This document shows positions 11,115-22,544 of a stretch of DNA of 64,000 bases, in pieces. The position numbers and the translations under genes were made by a program. The notes beneath the pieces were generated by a model. The model had not been told where the DNA came from. It was given only the letters and a program-made list of their open reading frames with translations, and did no database searches. The number at the start of each line of letters is the position of its first letter. The stretch's first letter is position 1. The stretch is from Adiantum capillus-veneris (taxonomy: Eukaryota > Streptophyta > Polypodiopsida > Polypodiales > Pteridaceae), in NCBI GenBank assembly GCA_014529385.2, contig CM043953.1, positions 84,757,342 through 84,821,341 on the forward strand, read 5' to 3'.

Positions 11115-13420
11115 TACACTGAAATGGTTGAGCAAAAATGATGGATGACAAAGCTTCAGTATGACGCACCATTGAAAACTAAATGAGAAGCTTTCAAGAA
11201 ATTTATTTATTCTTGTGCCAAAGAATGCTTTGCCATAAAACATCTCCATGGTATCAACAAAGATAGACACGCAAAGGGTGGTTTGATAAAGAATGTCAAG
11301 ATGCTTGAAAGTCCTCGATAAAGCTTGCTACAAGTATGGACAAAGACAACTATCAAAGTTATTTGCATACATAGAAGGAATTGATTCAAAAGAAGAGAAG
11401 AAGATGGGAAGTAAAGCAACAACTTTTTCAAGTCCAAGAAAAGGCACATGCATATGAAAGATTTTGGATAAACTTGAGAGGCAAGCGGGTTGAGAATTTT
11501 AGTAACTTGAATCTTGTGGATATTTACACACATTGTAGGCAATTATATAAGCAAGCAAATGCTGAAAAAAATACCATTTTACTCCCATGTATGTCCTCTT
11601 TTTTTTTTAATACTATTGATGATGTATGCGGTGGGCTTGAAAAGTTGGCCACTCGCAAAGTGGGAGATCTTCAAGGTATCAACTCGAAGATGATCAAATG
11701 GACGGGAGATTTTACCCATGAGTGGATGTGTGATATGTTCAACCTTGCACTTCAATATGGTATGCCTTATGATTGGAGTACTAATTGGGTTAAGCCTTTG
11801 CATAAAGTTGGGGATGTAAAGAATATAAACAACTACCGGACTATAGTGATTGGGTCTCTTATGGAAAAGTTGTTTGGATGCATAATGGAGATGAAATTGA
11901 GTGATTAGGTTGAAAAGAATGACAGGCGTGCAAAAGGACAAGCGGATTTTCGTTGATGCCATAGCACCATTGATCATCTTGTCACTCTTTGTGTTCTCAC
12001 GGAGGAAAGTCGTTTGAAAGGCAAGCGATTGTATTGTTGTTTTGTGGACTTTAAGGAAGCCTTTAATATGATTCCAAGAAACAATTTGTGGAGAAGGATG
12101 GAAGAACTCCAAGTGCCAAGTGAGTTTATGTTTGCGGTTTTTCGAATCTATGAGAAGGTGATTTGTCAATTGCGCATGGGAAGAGAAATTTTAGAAATTT
12201 TTGTAAGCACTATTGGGGTTAAACAAGGATATCCATTGTCACCAACTCTCTTTGGTCTATGCATTGATCAATTGGAGCAAATGATACTTGATTTTATGCA
12301 AGAAGAAGGCATTGAAGACGTCACTATTTGCAATGCGATAATCATGCTTTTGTTTTATGCGGATGATGTAGTGCTTCTAGCACACACTTTAGAAGATGCA
12401 CAAAAGATTATGGTTGTCCTTGAGAACTTTTGCTTGCATAGCGGACTGATTGTGAATGAATCCAAAACAAAGTTTATGCTTGTGAAAACCAACCATAAGG
12501 AGAAGCCATGCATTGTGTACAACAATGAGACACTTGAAGTTTTTGAGAGCTTTAAGTACCTTGGCCTTGAGGTTCCGTCCAATCACGAGTGGCATGAATG
12601 AGCTATGCGTCGTTTGGAAGCGGGAAAGAGGCATATTATGCATTTGAGAACATGCGTAATGTGGGAAACATCAAGTGTTGGGTTCTTAAGAAGTATCTTT
12701 TTGATGCATTGGTGACTCTAGTTCTTCTTTATGGACTTGAAGTGTGGGGCGGGAGCATCTCAAAGTCTACTTGGAAAGAGTTTGAGAATGTCCAAAAACG
12801 TTTTCTTACAAACTTTTTCCAAGTTAAGACACATATACCATATATGCTCCTACTTCTTGAGTCGGGATCTCTTTCAATTGAGGTTATGGGCATGGAAAGG
12901 GTTGTGGAGTACATGATAAAGATGCGTCAAAACCCCTCACATTGACTTCCTATAATTGCATAGGAAGCAAACAAAAAAGTTTAAAAGACGCATAAAAGCA
13001 AGATCTTGAGCAAATGATGGATGCAAGACATAAAGAAGTGGTTTGGGAGATGGGATACATTACACTTGCTACATGATGCTTCAATTGACTCCCAAGTGAA
13101 TGAAGCTTTTCTACAACGCCATTGTATTACGGCTTGGGAGAAATCCGGTGGGTCACGCTTCATACATTACACCACCCATATTGCCCCCAACTACAAAACC
13201 ATGTTCTTTACTGAAAGAGGAAACCGTGCTCACACTTACATGCTCGAGCCTATCCCCTTGTCGACGATACGTACTATCGCAGCTATTCGGCTTAGCTCCC
13301 ATTTCTTTTGATGCGAGACTGGGCGTTGGGACAATGGAGAAGAGTCAAGTCGATTGTGCACATTATGCTCACTCCAAGTTTGAGAGTTTGAGTACCACAC
13401 ACTACTAGAGTGCTCAGCTT
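11115..13420 (+). pseudogene. LINE ORF2, reverse transcriptase and C-terminal finger
   Basis: Continuation of the endonuclease ORF after the Copia-1 insertion. RT motifs in order: NNYRTIVIGSLMEKLF (about 11828), CFVDFKEAFNMIPRN (about 12036), GVKQGYPLSP (about 12215), and catalytic FYADD with YADD at 12356-12367. These are followed by FKYLGLEV and, after a frameshift near 12600-12640, LLYGLEVWGG (about 12727), a hallmark of plant LINE ORF2. At the end CTLC...HTLLEC (about 13355-13420) forms a CCHC-type finger. Stops at 11906 (TAG), about 11956 (TGA), 12599 (TGA) and 12943 (TGA) plus frame changes make it nonfunctional. It would synthesise cDNA at the nicked target. Confidence 0.88.
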
Positions 13421-13589
13421 TTGGTCACATCCGAACTTGCTTCTCTCACATTTTCAGCCATGACTTAGACCTACACACTTTCCTCTCGCAACCACAACGT
13501 GGGCTCTCCATTGCGACTCTCATCACCACAATTTTGGAGCATCGAGAGTCACTCATCAGCCATACACATACTACATTACAGGTAACTTT

Positions 13590-13629
13590 GGTCCCATAGG
13601 TCATATTTGACCTCCGAGGACGATAATAA
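13590..13629 (+). promoter_or_regulatory. LINE 3' terminal hairpin
   Basis: AGGTCATATTTGACCT at 13598-13613 forms a 6-bp stem with a 4-base loop just before the 3' end (GATAATA), after which TCTA repeats begin. The same 35-base block with two mismatches recurs on the minus strand at 38592-38629, next to a different microsatellite. In LINEs with stringent 3' recognition such a hairpin is the RT-binding signal. That role is inferred here. Confidence 0.65.
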
Positions 13630-13840
13630 AATCTATCTATCTATCTTTCTCTCATTCATTCTCTTTCTATCTCTATTCTCTCTCTCTCTCTCTCTCTTCC
13701 TCTCTTTCTCTATTCTCTCTCTCCCTCTCATTCTATCTCTCCCTCCCTCTCTTTACCTCTCTTTCTCTCTCCCTCTCTCTTTCTCTATGTCCCCCCCCCC
13801 CCCCCCCCCCCCCCCCTCTCTCTCTCTGCCTTTTATTTTT
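13630..13840. repeat. TCTA/CT microsatellite with 26-base C run, 3' flank of LINE
   Basis: Starts as TCTA repeats directly after the LINE 3' end, continues as CT-rich sequence, includes C x26 at 13791-13816, then more CT. The homopolymer length is likely variable or uncertain in assembly. Confidence 0.9.
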
Positions 13841-14145
13841 TAAACTCTTTTTCTTTCTCTACTCTCCCTCTTTCATTTCTCAAGTTTTTTTCTATTTTAT
13901 TTACTTTAACCCGTTTCTTTTTCTATTTCTCTCACAATCTATTTGCAAACAAATCTACTCTTACATCCAATTCCAAACAAAGCAAATAAGTTTACATGAC
14001 GCGTGAGAAGTTTTATATGCTTCACTAAGCAACCTACATCAAAAAATCCCTAGCCATAGTCCCGCATCAATCGGTCAAATGAATGAGGTATGTGCACTTC
14101 TTAATCTCCTAATGTTTTGATATTTATGCATGTAAGTGTGTGCAT

Positions 14146-14193
<48 letters not shown>

Positions 14194-14918
14194 AGTACAA
14201 TACAATAGGGAAAGGGGAGGGGGGGAGGGTTGTGATTACCTTAAGTTGTAGATATGGTTGACCATTAGGTTGAGCGTCCTATGACAATCGTGAGGGAGAA
14301 GGACGGGAGAGATGGACAAGGGAGAGAGAGACAAAGGGTGTGGGAGGTAGAGTAGGGAGGATTGAACAAGGTGCAGGTGCGATGGCGGAGAAGAAGAGGA
14401 TATAGTATATCACAAATACGCGATATAATGCATCCTTTCTTTTTTAGGCGCCAATGATTATCGCAAATATTACCACGTCCATTATTGTGTAACATCATAC
14501 AAACGTATCCGAGGTAGCAGGGGGGATACAAACCACCCCCCTCTAGCCTTAGATAGACATAATGTCATACATAGCCTTTTGATTTTTTTTTGAATATTTC
14601 TTATGATTCTTTTCTATTCTTTAGTTTTTTCTATTGAATATTTTATACTAACATGTATCTAAATAATTAGCATATGTTTATTTGTAGGACTTTTAGATGT
14701 TTTCTATATGCATTCTTTAATCTTTTTGTACCATTTGCGTTAAAAAATTAAACCATTTAGTATAACTATTGATTGCACTTTATTTTTAAAAAATTGTAGC
14801 ACTCATTGCACTTAATTCTCTTTGTATTTTTAGTCATTTCTCTTTTTTTAGTAAATTATGCAATTCACACTATTTTCTCTGATTAATTGTTTATTTTTTA
14901 GGATATATACAAAATTTT
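13841..14918. other. Non-coding stretch before tnp2, with GT repeat
   Basis: AT-rich sequence. It contains a GT dinucleotide run at 14148-14193 and a short block (14395-14530) with ATACGCGATATA, GATTATCGCAAATATTACC and similar words that resemble words at 19350-19435 and 1162-1333. These could be subterminal repeats of the CACTA element whose transposase follows, but no CACTA terminus pair was found. Confidence 0.45.
14148..14193. repeat. (GT)n microsatellite
   Basis: About 23 uninterrupted GT units. Confidence 0.95.
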
Positions 14919-17900
14919 TTGAATTATAATCTCTCTTCCGCGCGTGTGCATGATGATTGGGATGATTGTGGGTCTGCAAACGGCCGTGAACATGATCGGT
15001 GGTTCAAGGACAAACTCCCTTGTCCTTGCACCAAGTGCAAAAGGGAAATCCCTCACTTGAAGCGCATTGGTTTGGAGCACGTGGAGAACGAAGGGCTTTG
15101 GAATCCTCGAAAAAGCGCTCGGAGGGATGAGAGCACCACTCACCCCTCGCTTGAGGAGGTGCCCCATTGGTCTGTTTTTGGTGGTGGTGTGCCGGTGCGC
15201 AAGGCCTATTGACAGAGACAAGATCTATTGGGCGAGTAAGGCGTGGCGCATGGTGACCCTCCCACTAGCTCTACTTCGACAGCTCCTCCTCTGGCATCTC
15301 TGTCGCACTTTGAGGTAGAGGATGAACACATGTTCGACATGTGTGATGAGTTACTGACTCATGAACGCGACGTGTGCAAGGAGGATTTTCAGCCATGCAC
15401 TTCACGAGCAGCGGCAACGAAGGACACATTGCTGATGAGTGTCTGAACACCTCTTTACGATGGTGCACAGTACTCGGTGCTTCGGGCATCGTTGAAAGTC
15501 CTCAACTTGCAAGCGAAATTTGGTGGGAGAAATGCAAGTGTTGATGCACTCCTTGGGTAAGTTCGTTATATGACTTTTTTATACATCTCTCTCACTTCAT
15601 GGTGCCTCCTTGCAATTGTATTAATACACTTGTTTTTGATATTTTGACGGGCAAAATTTTTCCAAAAGATCACCACATGCCTCCGGATCGTTCATGAGCT
15701 AGATCGTATGTCACTACACTTGGCATTAAGTATGAGTGCATCCACACATGTGTCAACGATTGCATATTATACCGCAATGAGCACGTACATGGCTCATGTC
15801 TCGTGTGTGGGAAAGCAGACTACAAGACCGGAGTGAGCGGGGTTCACCTACCCCGCAAGGTATTGATACATTTTTCATTAATCCCTCGCATTCAACACAT
15901 GTTTAAAAGCAGGTCTACCGTGGAGCTTCTTGCGTGGCACACCAACCACCGCTCAAATGATAGAATGATGTGTATCCCTACCAATTCACCTGCATGGAGG
16001 TACATCAAAACTCAATGGCCAGAGTTTGGGTTGGAGCCTCGACACTTGAGGATTGGGTTAGCAAGTGATGGTGTCAACTCCTTTGGCACTAAGTCTACTT
16101 CATGGAGCACTTGGCATGTGGTGATTGTCAACTACAATATTCCACCATGGGAGACAACCAAGAAGGGCAATATAATTCTTTCCTTGCTTGTGTCAAGGAA
16201 GCAAAAAGTGTCAAATATTGATGCTACCTCGAGCCCCTCTTCGAGGAGTTATGGAGAGGCATCCTTGTTGTAGATGTCTCACTTGTAAAGGGAAGGAGAG
16301 AAGCCATTGTGAGGAGAATCCTTATGTGGACTATACACGACTATCCTGGGCTTGGAGAGATTTTTGGTATCTCTCGTTTCCTTCTCTCTCTATTTCTCTC
16401 TCTTTAGTTTGAAGCTTCTCTCTAATGATATGATATGTATGCAGGGTTGTCCACAACGTCCTACTTGCGGGTCATCATTGGTGATAGAGAGGCCGGATGC
16501 CTTGCCCAAGGTAATATATCCAACAACCATTGTTTATTACCCCAAGGTCATAGCAAGCACAAGGCTCCAACAAATGGGAAGACGCATCTAAAGATCACAA
16601 TGGCAAATTGAAAAACTATTTGGGAAGAGCACTACAACAACAATCAGGCTGAGTTCTCCACCAAAAGGTATGTCAAGGTATTTCATATTTTTTAGGCTTC
16701 TATATTGAAAGGACTTAAAAATACAACACCTCTTGGATCCCATGCACATATTCAAGAATGTATCCCACACCTTGTGGGACCACATTATTGGCAAGGACTC
16801 ATTGGGGACGAGGGAGGATTTGAGGGTCTTGAAACGTCTCCCCGTCTGTGCTACTCCACGCTGTGCCCCCAATGGGAAGATTGTGCTTCCTAAAGTGTCA
16901 TGGATGATAGCCAAAGAAGAATTGGACAAAGTTAAGGGTACCATTGCTTCTATTCGCACACCAATAGGATACATGAGGTCATTAAAGGGACATTTCACAA
17001 AAGCGAAGAAAGGTGAAAGCGTTCAATTGTATGGGTTGAAGTCCCATGATTGGCACAAGATGCTTCATGCAATGTCCCTTTCTCTATTCTCTCTATTGTT
17101 TGTTTTTTAGGACACATATGATTTGTATGTATGACTTTCTCTCACTTTCCCTTCCTCGAATTTACATTGTAGTTCATTCTGCCAGTGAGTATGTGTATAT
17201 ACCGCGATAAGAAAGTCAAGGATACTATTTTTGAACTTGTAGAGCTAGTAAGGTACACCACAAGACTCCACTCAACTACACTTTTTTATGTACACATAAC
17301 CTCAACTAGCACTTAGTGTATTCTTGTGTGTTTTCTTGCAGATTAGTGAGCTCCAAGGAGATTGAAATAGATGCTATCCCTGCTTCTCAAACACTTGTAG
17401 CAAAAATTGTGTGTGCCATTGAGGATGCATTTCCTCGATCGGTCCTTCTTAGTCAAATCCACCTCTTGGTTCACGTGGTTCAAGAGATCGCTATAGTAGT
17501 GCACGCACAATGGATTCAGAGAGGGTTTTAAAGACTCTCAAAGATTTGGTGCGGCTATAGTCTCATCTAGAGGCATGTATGGCCGAATGGTGGATTGTGA
17601 AATCTTAGGTATTTGTTTACATCTTAGAGTATTTGGCACAAGTTGATCCTTCAATGCCTCGCATGTGGTTAGACGAGGAGGATGCAAGGATGACTTTACA
17701 CTTGCCAAGTGGAAAGGGAAAATTATTTAACATGGATATGAATCTATCCTGAGTGGTCAACTTTTGTATTCTCAATGCAAAGGTTATGACCAAGTGGGTG
17801 GACTTGTGGACAATGGCAAAGGTAAGGCATTTGTAAGAGAGAGAAGCATGGAAACAAGTACATGGAGGAAGGAGGGCACCCCCAGTGCCTAGACACCTTG

Positions 17901-18838
17901 TATGTTTCCCAGATCTCATTAGTGCAGAGTGGATTCATGAGAGAATGACGAAAGCAAAAGCGCGTGGAGAAGATATCACCGACAAAGAATGAGAGTATGC
18001 ACGAGGCTGCGTACCAAAGGTAGAGTAATCATATACCTAAACCATATTGTATAGTTTTTTCTCGATTTTATCTTTGTAATTGATAAAAGATATTTTTCTA
18101 CGTGGAGGAAGGAGGGCATCCCCAATGCCTAGACACCTTGTATGTTTCCCAGATCTCATTAGTGCAGAGTGGATTCATGAGAGAATGACGAAAGAAAAAG
18201 CGCGTGGAGAAGAGATCACCGACAAAGAATGAGAGTATGCACGAGGCTGCGTACCAAAGGTAGAGTAATCATATATCTAAACCATATTGTATAGTTTTTT
18301 CTCGATTTTATCTTTGTAATTGATAAAATATATTTTTCTATTTTATAGTGCCTTTCCTTTAACTCTATGTGGTCACAGGGTTGTCACTTTCATATGTGCC
18401 ACATTGACAAGCGTAGAACCACCATGGACTGCAGCATCATGAGCAACTTTGACACAGATGGTGATGAAGGCAGGTTCTGTGAAACTATTGAAAGGATACT
18501 AAAGGTTAATTTTAGAACATTTTATACCTTCATTTTTGAGTGCAAGTGGTTTGCAAATGTGTCTAAACGACATGAGAATGGTCTCTAAATGGTGGACTGT
18601 AGTGTGCATCACACATGGAGGTATGACAATTTAGGTTTGCCACGCAATTGTGAACAGGTGAGTGACTATCTTTTTTATTCTTATTTTATTGTAACATTAA
18701 TTATACCAATGTTACTCACTTTGAGCTTCTCTTCTATAGGTCATCTATATCCCAACAATCCATTAACCAAAATTTTGGTTCGTAATTTCCGTAACACCTC
18801 GGGGGAGAACCATTTTTGTCACGTATGAAGTGAAGACC
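14919..18838 (+). pseudogene. CACTA/En-Spm tnp2-type transposase, decayed, intron-containing
   Basis: Parts of the plant tnp2 protein appear in order. The transposase-associated zinc domain has LPCPCTKCKREI (about 15030). TPLYDGAQYSVLRASLKVLN is at 15449, followed by a GTAAGT donor at 15558-15563 and a plausible acceptor at 15667-15668. CIHTCVNDCILYR..CLVCGKADYK is at about 15737-15820 and FSLIPRIQHMF..ELLAWHTNHRSND at about 15880. HLRIGLASDGVNSFG is at about 16041 and DPMHIFKNVSHTLWDHIIG at 16733. LYGLKSHDWHKML is at about 17028. DKRRTTMDCSI...FIFECKWF, a DUF4216-like domain, is at 18400-18552. Tnp2 proteins excise and insert CACTA elements. A TGA at 15694 and other breaks show decay, and no confident start codon was found. 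Confidence 0.8.
17861..18340 (+). repeat. 240-bp tandem duplication inside tnp2
   Basis: 17861-18100 and 18101-18340 align base for base with only a few substitutions (for example GGGCACCC against GGGCATCC). The duplicated unit holds an exon-like piece (PRHLVCFPDLISAEWIHERM) and the following AT-rich intron-like stretch. The low divergence makes it a recent event compared with the decay of the gene. Confidence 0.92.
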
Positions 18839-19506
18839 ATCTTCAACCCTCTTCCACCTCCTAGTTTGGATGAGGGGGAGACAGAGGAGATGATAAGATG
18901 GAGGATGATAAATTCAAAGATGGTGAAGCCAGTGTATCCACAAACGACAATTCTATTTCTCTCTTTATTGATTTAGGAGCCATGGGCTTAGAATTGGATG
19001 ATGCTTCTTGTACGAATCTTTTGGAAGATAATTCATAAACAATTTTTATACTTTAAGTTATGAACTTTTTTGGGTTGTGTCATCCATTCATCTTTGTCTC
19101 CCTCCTCTTCCTCTCTCTAATTTTGTGAAGCATGCTAAATTATGTTAATCAAGTGATAGTGATTAGGCTGTAACCAAGTGTAATCCCACATAGCTAACTA
19201 TTGTTCCATGTTTTTATATCTTTTTTTTTAAATTTAAAAATTTCATATAATGTTCTTTAATTTTTATTAAGGGGAAGAAAAACACCAAAATTTGAGGAGG
19301 AGAGAATGTTTAAGCCAAAATATGAATGTTTAGGTGCAAAATTGTGCTTCGAGAATAAACGCGATAATTATCGCGGCAATAACAGAGGTAACTATCATGG
19401 TAATAATTGTAAAAATAAACGTGATAATATTTGAAATGAAAAAAGTCCCCCCCGCCCTCCTCTCTCTTTCCTCTCCAACTGATTTTGGACCTTCTCTCTA
19501 CAAAAC
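18839..19506. other. 3' flank of tnp2 and spacer
   Basis: The first 200 bases still read as acidic coding remnant (LPPPSLDEGETEEM), probably the tnp2 C-terminus. 19330-19440 carries GATAATTATCGCGG and related words like those upstream at 14395-14530 and at 1162-1333. No TAGTG-type terminus matching an upstream CACTA end could be paired. Confidence 0.4.
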
Positions 19507-20350
19507 GTGATAAAAGGCCGCAATAAACAATTAGAGATTTTCATAGTGGTGTCAAACACTTACTCTGATTTAAGCTCAGAGATATCTTCTTTTTTGACAC
19601 AACCAAGAACGGGGACCTCTCTCAAGTTCAAGCACATCTTAACTTTCTTTAAGAACAACAAGTACGAAGCCCATATTTATTTGGACCCAAATGAGGAGTT
19701 TGCAGTGAGGATAGACGACCATACCATTAATTTTTGAAAAGGAGGTTAGGGAAAACAAAAAATACGACCTTTATGTAGACCAAAATGGGGTACAATATCG
19801 CAAGATACAAGACCTTGATTCAATGGATAAATGGGGCTTAGAGGTTGATACTCTAATACCAGATAAGGTTGTAAAAGAGGGACCTCCGATGTTAGAATCA
19901 GAAGGGTATGAGTTAATAGATACTAAACCATTGAAACACATCCCCAATGATAACCCAAGACTTGGAGTTTATTAATCGGAAGAAAACAATATTACGGATT
20001 TGGTATGGACTACCCATGCCAGATTAGGACAGCTGACGCCTTTGAAAATTGTGTACATTTTCAAAATCAAGAAAAAGGGATTAGCAGAACTTGCTCATCT
20101 CTTTAGGGATTGTTACAACAATAATTTTGTCATGATGACTCCGAAAGAGATTGAACAAACCAAGTTCGAGGGACACTTAATCCATGAATTAATCATGGGA
20201 ATCGTAAATAAAACCGATCGGATACGGATCCAAATGCTAGAACTTATGATAGCATGGCCAATCAACGAGAAATCGCAGCAAGGAGTAGCCACCTCAATGA
20301 TGCCAATAGGAAAAGAAAGGCAAAAACCACCTATAGCAAGGGAGGAATGA
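19507..20350 (+). pseudogene. Unrecognised N-terminal ORF of Gypsy-like element
   Basis: Broken frames carry hydrophilic protein: FKHILTFFKNNKYEAHIYLD (about 19630) continues in a shifted frame through KYDLYVDQNGVQYRKIQDLDSMDKW (about 19760), then KPLKHIPNDNPRLG and, after a TAA, LAELAHLFRDCYNNNFVMMTPKEIEQ (about 20080). I do not recognise a domain. It lies directly upstream of a Gypsy-type Gag on the same strand, so it is best read as the N-terminal part of the same element. At least two stops interrupt it. Confidence 0.4.
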
Positions 20351-20439
20351 GTGATATGAGGATGAGAAGAGATCCACATGAGTCACACTTACCAAATAGA
20401 TGGTTTGAGGGATTAATGTGAGAAACACTGGCTAGAATG

Positions 20440-21240
20440 GAGAGAGTGGGTGTTAAACACAATCGTAGAGTTAGACCAGTAGATTTTCAAAAATGGATTA
20501 AGAAATATAGCGGGACATTGACCCATATGACCATTTTTCCAGTTTCAAACAGGTTTTGAGAGCTGAGCGTATAACCGATTTTCATACACAGTTAATTTGA
20601 GGGATTTAGGATGACCTTGGAGGGCAATTACTTGACTTGGTTCCAGACCATACCTCCTGGATCGATAACTGACTTTTCGACTTTGGCCATGAGATTTGTT
20701 GCTACTTGTTTTAAAATGGGCATAAAGCATAAAATTGTGGCACAAAATCTATAGTTTTAAACAAAAACAAGGAGAAACTGTCAAAGATAGCGTGAGTCAA
20801 ATAAGACAGTACATTGATAGATGCTCGGAGTTGAAGATTCCAGCCAAGGAAAGACTAGTCTCACTGTTTCTAGAGGGGCTATTAAACAAAGATTTGCATG
20901 CTATTTTGTATAGCAAAAAACACAACTTGGGAAGCATGCAGTCTAGATGCGATTGACTTGAGTGATAATTGCAAGATCTTCAATGAGGAAAGAAAAGCTA
21001 AAGATACACAAAGCGAGCAAAACACATCCACGTGCCGACTCAAGTAGGATCAGCTGGGGCAGCTCCTGCCAATGCAATAGAGGATATGCTTAAACGCATG
21101 AAAGATATGATGATCAAAATGTAAAGAATGCCGATGCAAGGCCCGGTGCAAGGACCAAATTAGGGACAACCTATGGACAACAAAGGCAGTTAAAATGGTG
21201 CACCATTGAAGGAAAATGGACAAATCATGAGACAAACAAG
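20440..21240 (+). pseudogene. Gypsy-type Gag capsid region, decayed
   Basis: GNYLTWFQTIPPGSITDFST (from about 20620) followed by KQKQGETVKDSVSQIRQYIDRC...LVSLFLEGLLNKDLHAIL (20758-20910) is the retrotransposon Gag core found in plant Ty3/Gypsy elements: a tryptophan-containing helix, then the QxxxExVxxYxxRF-like helix and the FLxGL motif. A frame change near 20745 and later stops break it. The following 250 bases are Met/Gln/Pro-rich linker. Confidence 0.6.
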
Positions 21241-21624
21241 TGTTACTACAAGCCTAAATATGATGGAAATGTCTAGTATGTGCCAATGAGGCCACACGGG
21301 CGATCCATGTATAGATACCCGCCCAATATGGCACCCATGCAAAGATCATTCATGAATGTGGAGCGATCACAACCAGTTTTGGGTCAACAATCGTCACTTC
21401 TTGGGAATAGACCTTTACCGATCAAGTACATGGTGGGGCTGAGAAACAAACTGAGGAGCAGACGCTAGTATCCGTTACTCCATATCTTGAGACTAGTTCA
21501 ATAACAATGGGGATATAAGAAGAGTGATATAACCAATCTACTCCAGTCCCTATCAAGACTATGTGCCAAGCACCCACTGATAAAACCTATTTATATTATT
21601 GCAAACCATGGGGCGAGATCACCT

Positions 21625-21849
21625 ATGGTCAAGCCAATGCCCAAACCAAAAAGTGGAAATTATCACAACTGTGGAGCGAATGACCATTGGAAAAATGATT
21701 GTCCTAAACCGGATAAGAATACAAGACCTATAGAGGCATATTGTGGAGCATGTGGACACAAGGGTAGACACTTTCCTGACGACTGTCCTAGGAATCCGGC
21801 AAACAAAGGAAAAATCTACCTTAAACATGATTCAAGTGGTGTCGAGTAG
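21625..21849 (+). pseudogene. Gypsy-like nucleocapsid: two zinc knuckles
   Basis: An open 74-codon segment. The first knuckle reads YHNCGANDHWKNDCP: the first cysteine of the CCHC motif is replaced by Tyr. The second reads CGACGHKGRHFPDDC, which keeps C, C, H, C but with five instead of four residues before His. Both would bind zinc poorly or not at all. It lies downstream of the Gag core and upstream of the protease, the normal position for nucleocapsid. Confidence 0.6.
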
Positions 21850-22544
21850 CTCATTGGAAGAGGAACCAATAATTCCTGTTCAAGTGATGACTAGAGCACA
21901 AACCAAGCAAAACAAATAGAAAAACGCAAGAGGATCTGATAAATCTAGCAATTCCTCCAAAAAATCCAGGAAAGAAAGACGCAAAAGATACGAACTCGAG
22001 AGACAAAAATAGCAAAAGGAGATTGAAGGGAAGATACAAAAGGAGACAGAGGAAAAAATGAAGATTCCTTCAACAGATTTTAAGGAACCCGAACCAAAAT
22101 CGGCTAGATCCGTTCTGGTTGATAAAATTTATGAACCAATAAATGCAGCTTTGCAAGCTTTCCAAGCTGGGTTAAAAGCCTGAAAAACGTTGGAAACCTA
22201 ATGAAAAAACTGTCCAATGTCTGAAATGGAAGTAGTTAAATTAGAAGCTTACAGAAACTTGGTGCAAATCACACAAACCTTGATGGAGAAACATAATCCT
22301 TAGCAGGAAGTTATAGGAGAATTGATGAAAGTTGAGACCAAAATCCTAAGAGAAAAAGCTCATGAAAGGAAGGGTCAAAAAATTAGGAAAAAGATGAAAT
22401 ACAACCACCTAAAGTGGAAGCTCTTGATAGTGAATAATAGTTGAAGACAATTCGCCAAACCATCTGTGGAAACTAGTTAGGGAAGCTAAAGATGGGAGCT
22501 TGACATCAACACCAATCAAATAAGTTCGATTTGACAGACCATCC

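Larger units (their letters stand above)
4019..13629 (+). mobile_element. LINE (non-LTR retrotransposon), split by Copia-1
   Basis: The plus strand encodes, in order, a coiled-coil/nucleic-acid-binding ORF1, an APE-type endonuclease, a LINE reverse transcriptase, a C-terminal CCHC-like finger and a short 3' UTR with a hairpin. Removing the Copia-1 insertion (5999-11109 plus one GAATG copy) leaves about 4.5 kb, a plausible LINE length. The element lies exactly between two pyrimidine microsatellites and lacks a poly(A) tail; its 3' end runs into TCTA repeats. In-frame stops and frameshifts in both ORFs show that this copy is dead. The domain order is established LINE biology; the exact 5' end is an estimate. 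Confidence 0.85.

Noticed and set aside
16630-16642. CACTACAACAACA as a CACTA terminus
   Set aside because: It lies in the middle of the tnp2 coding remnant and has no matching inverted end.
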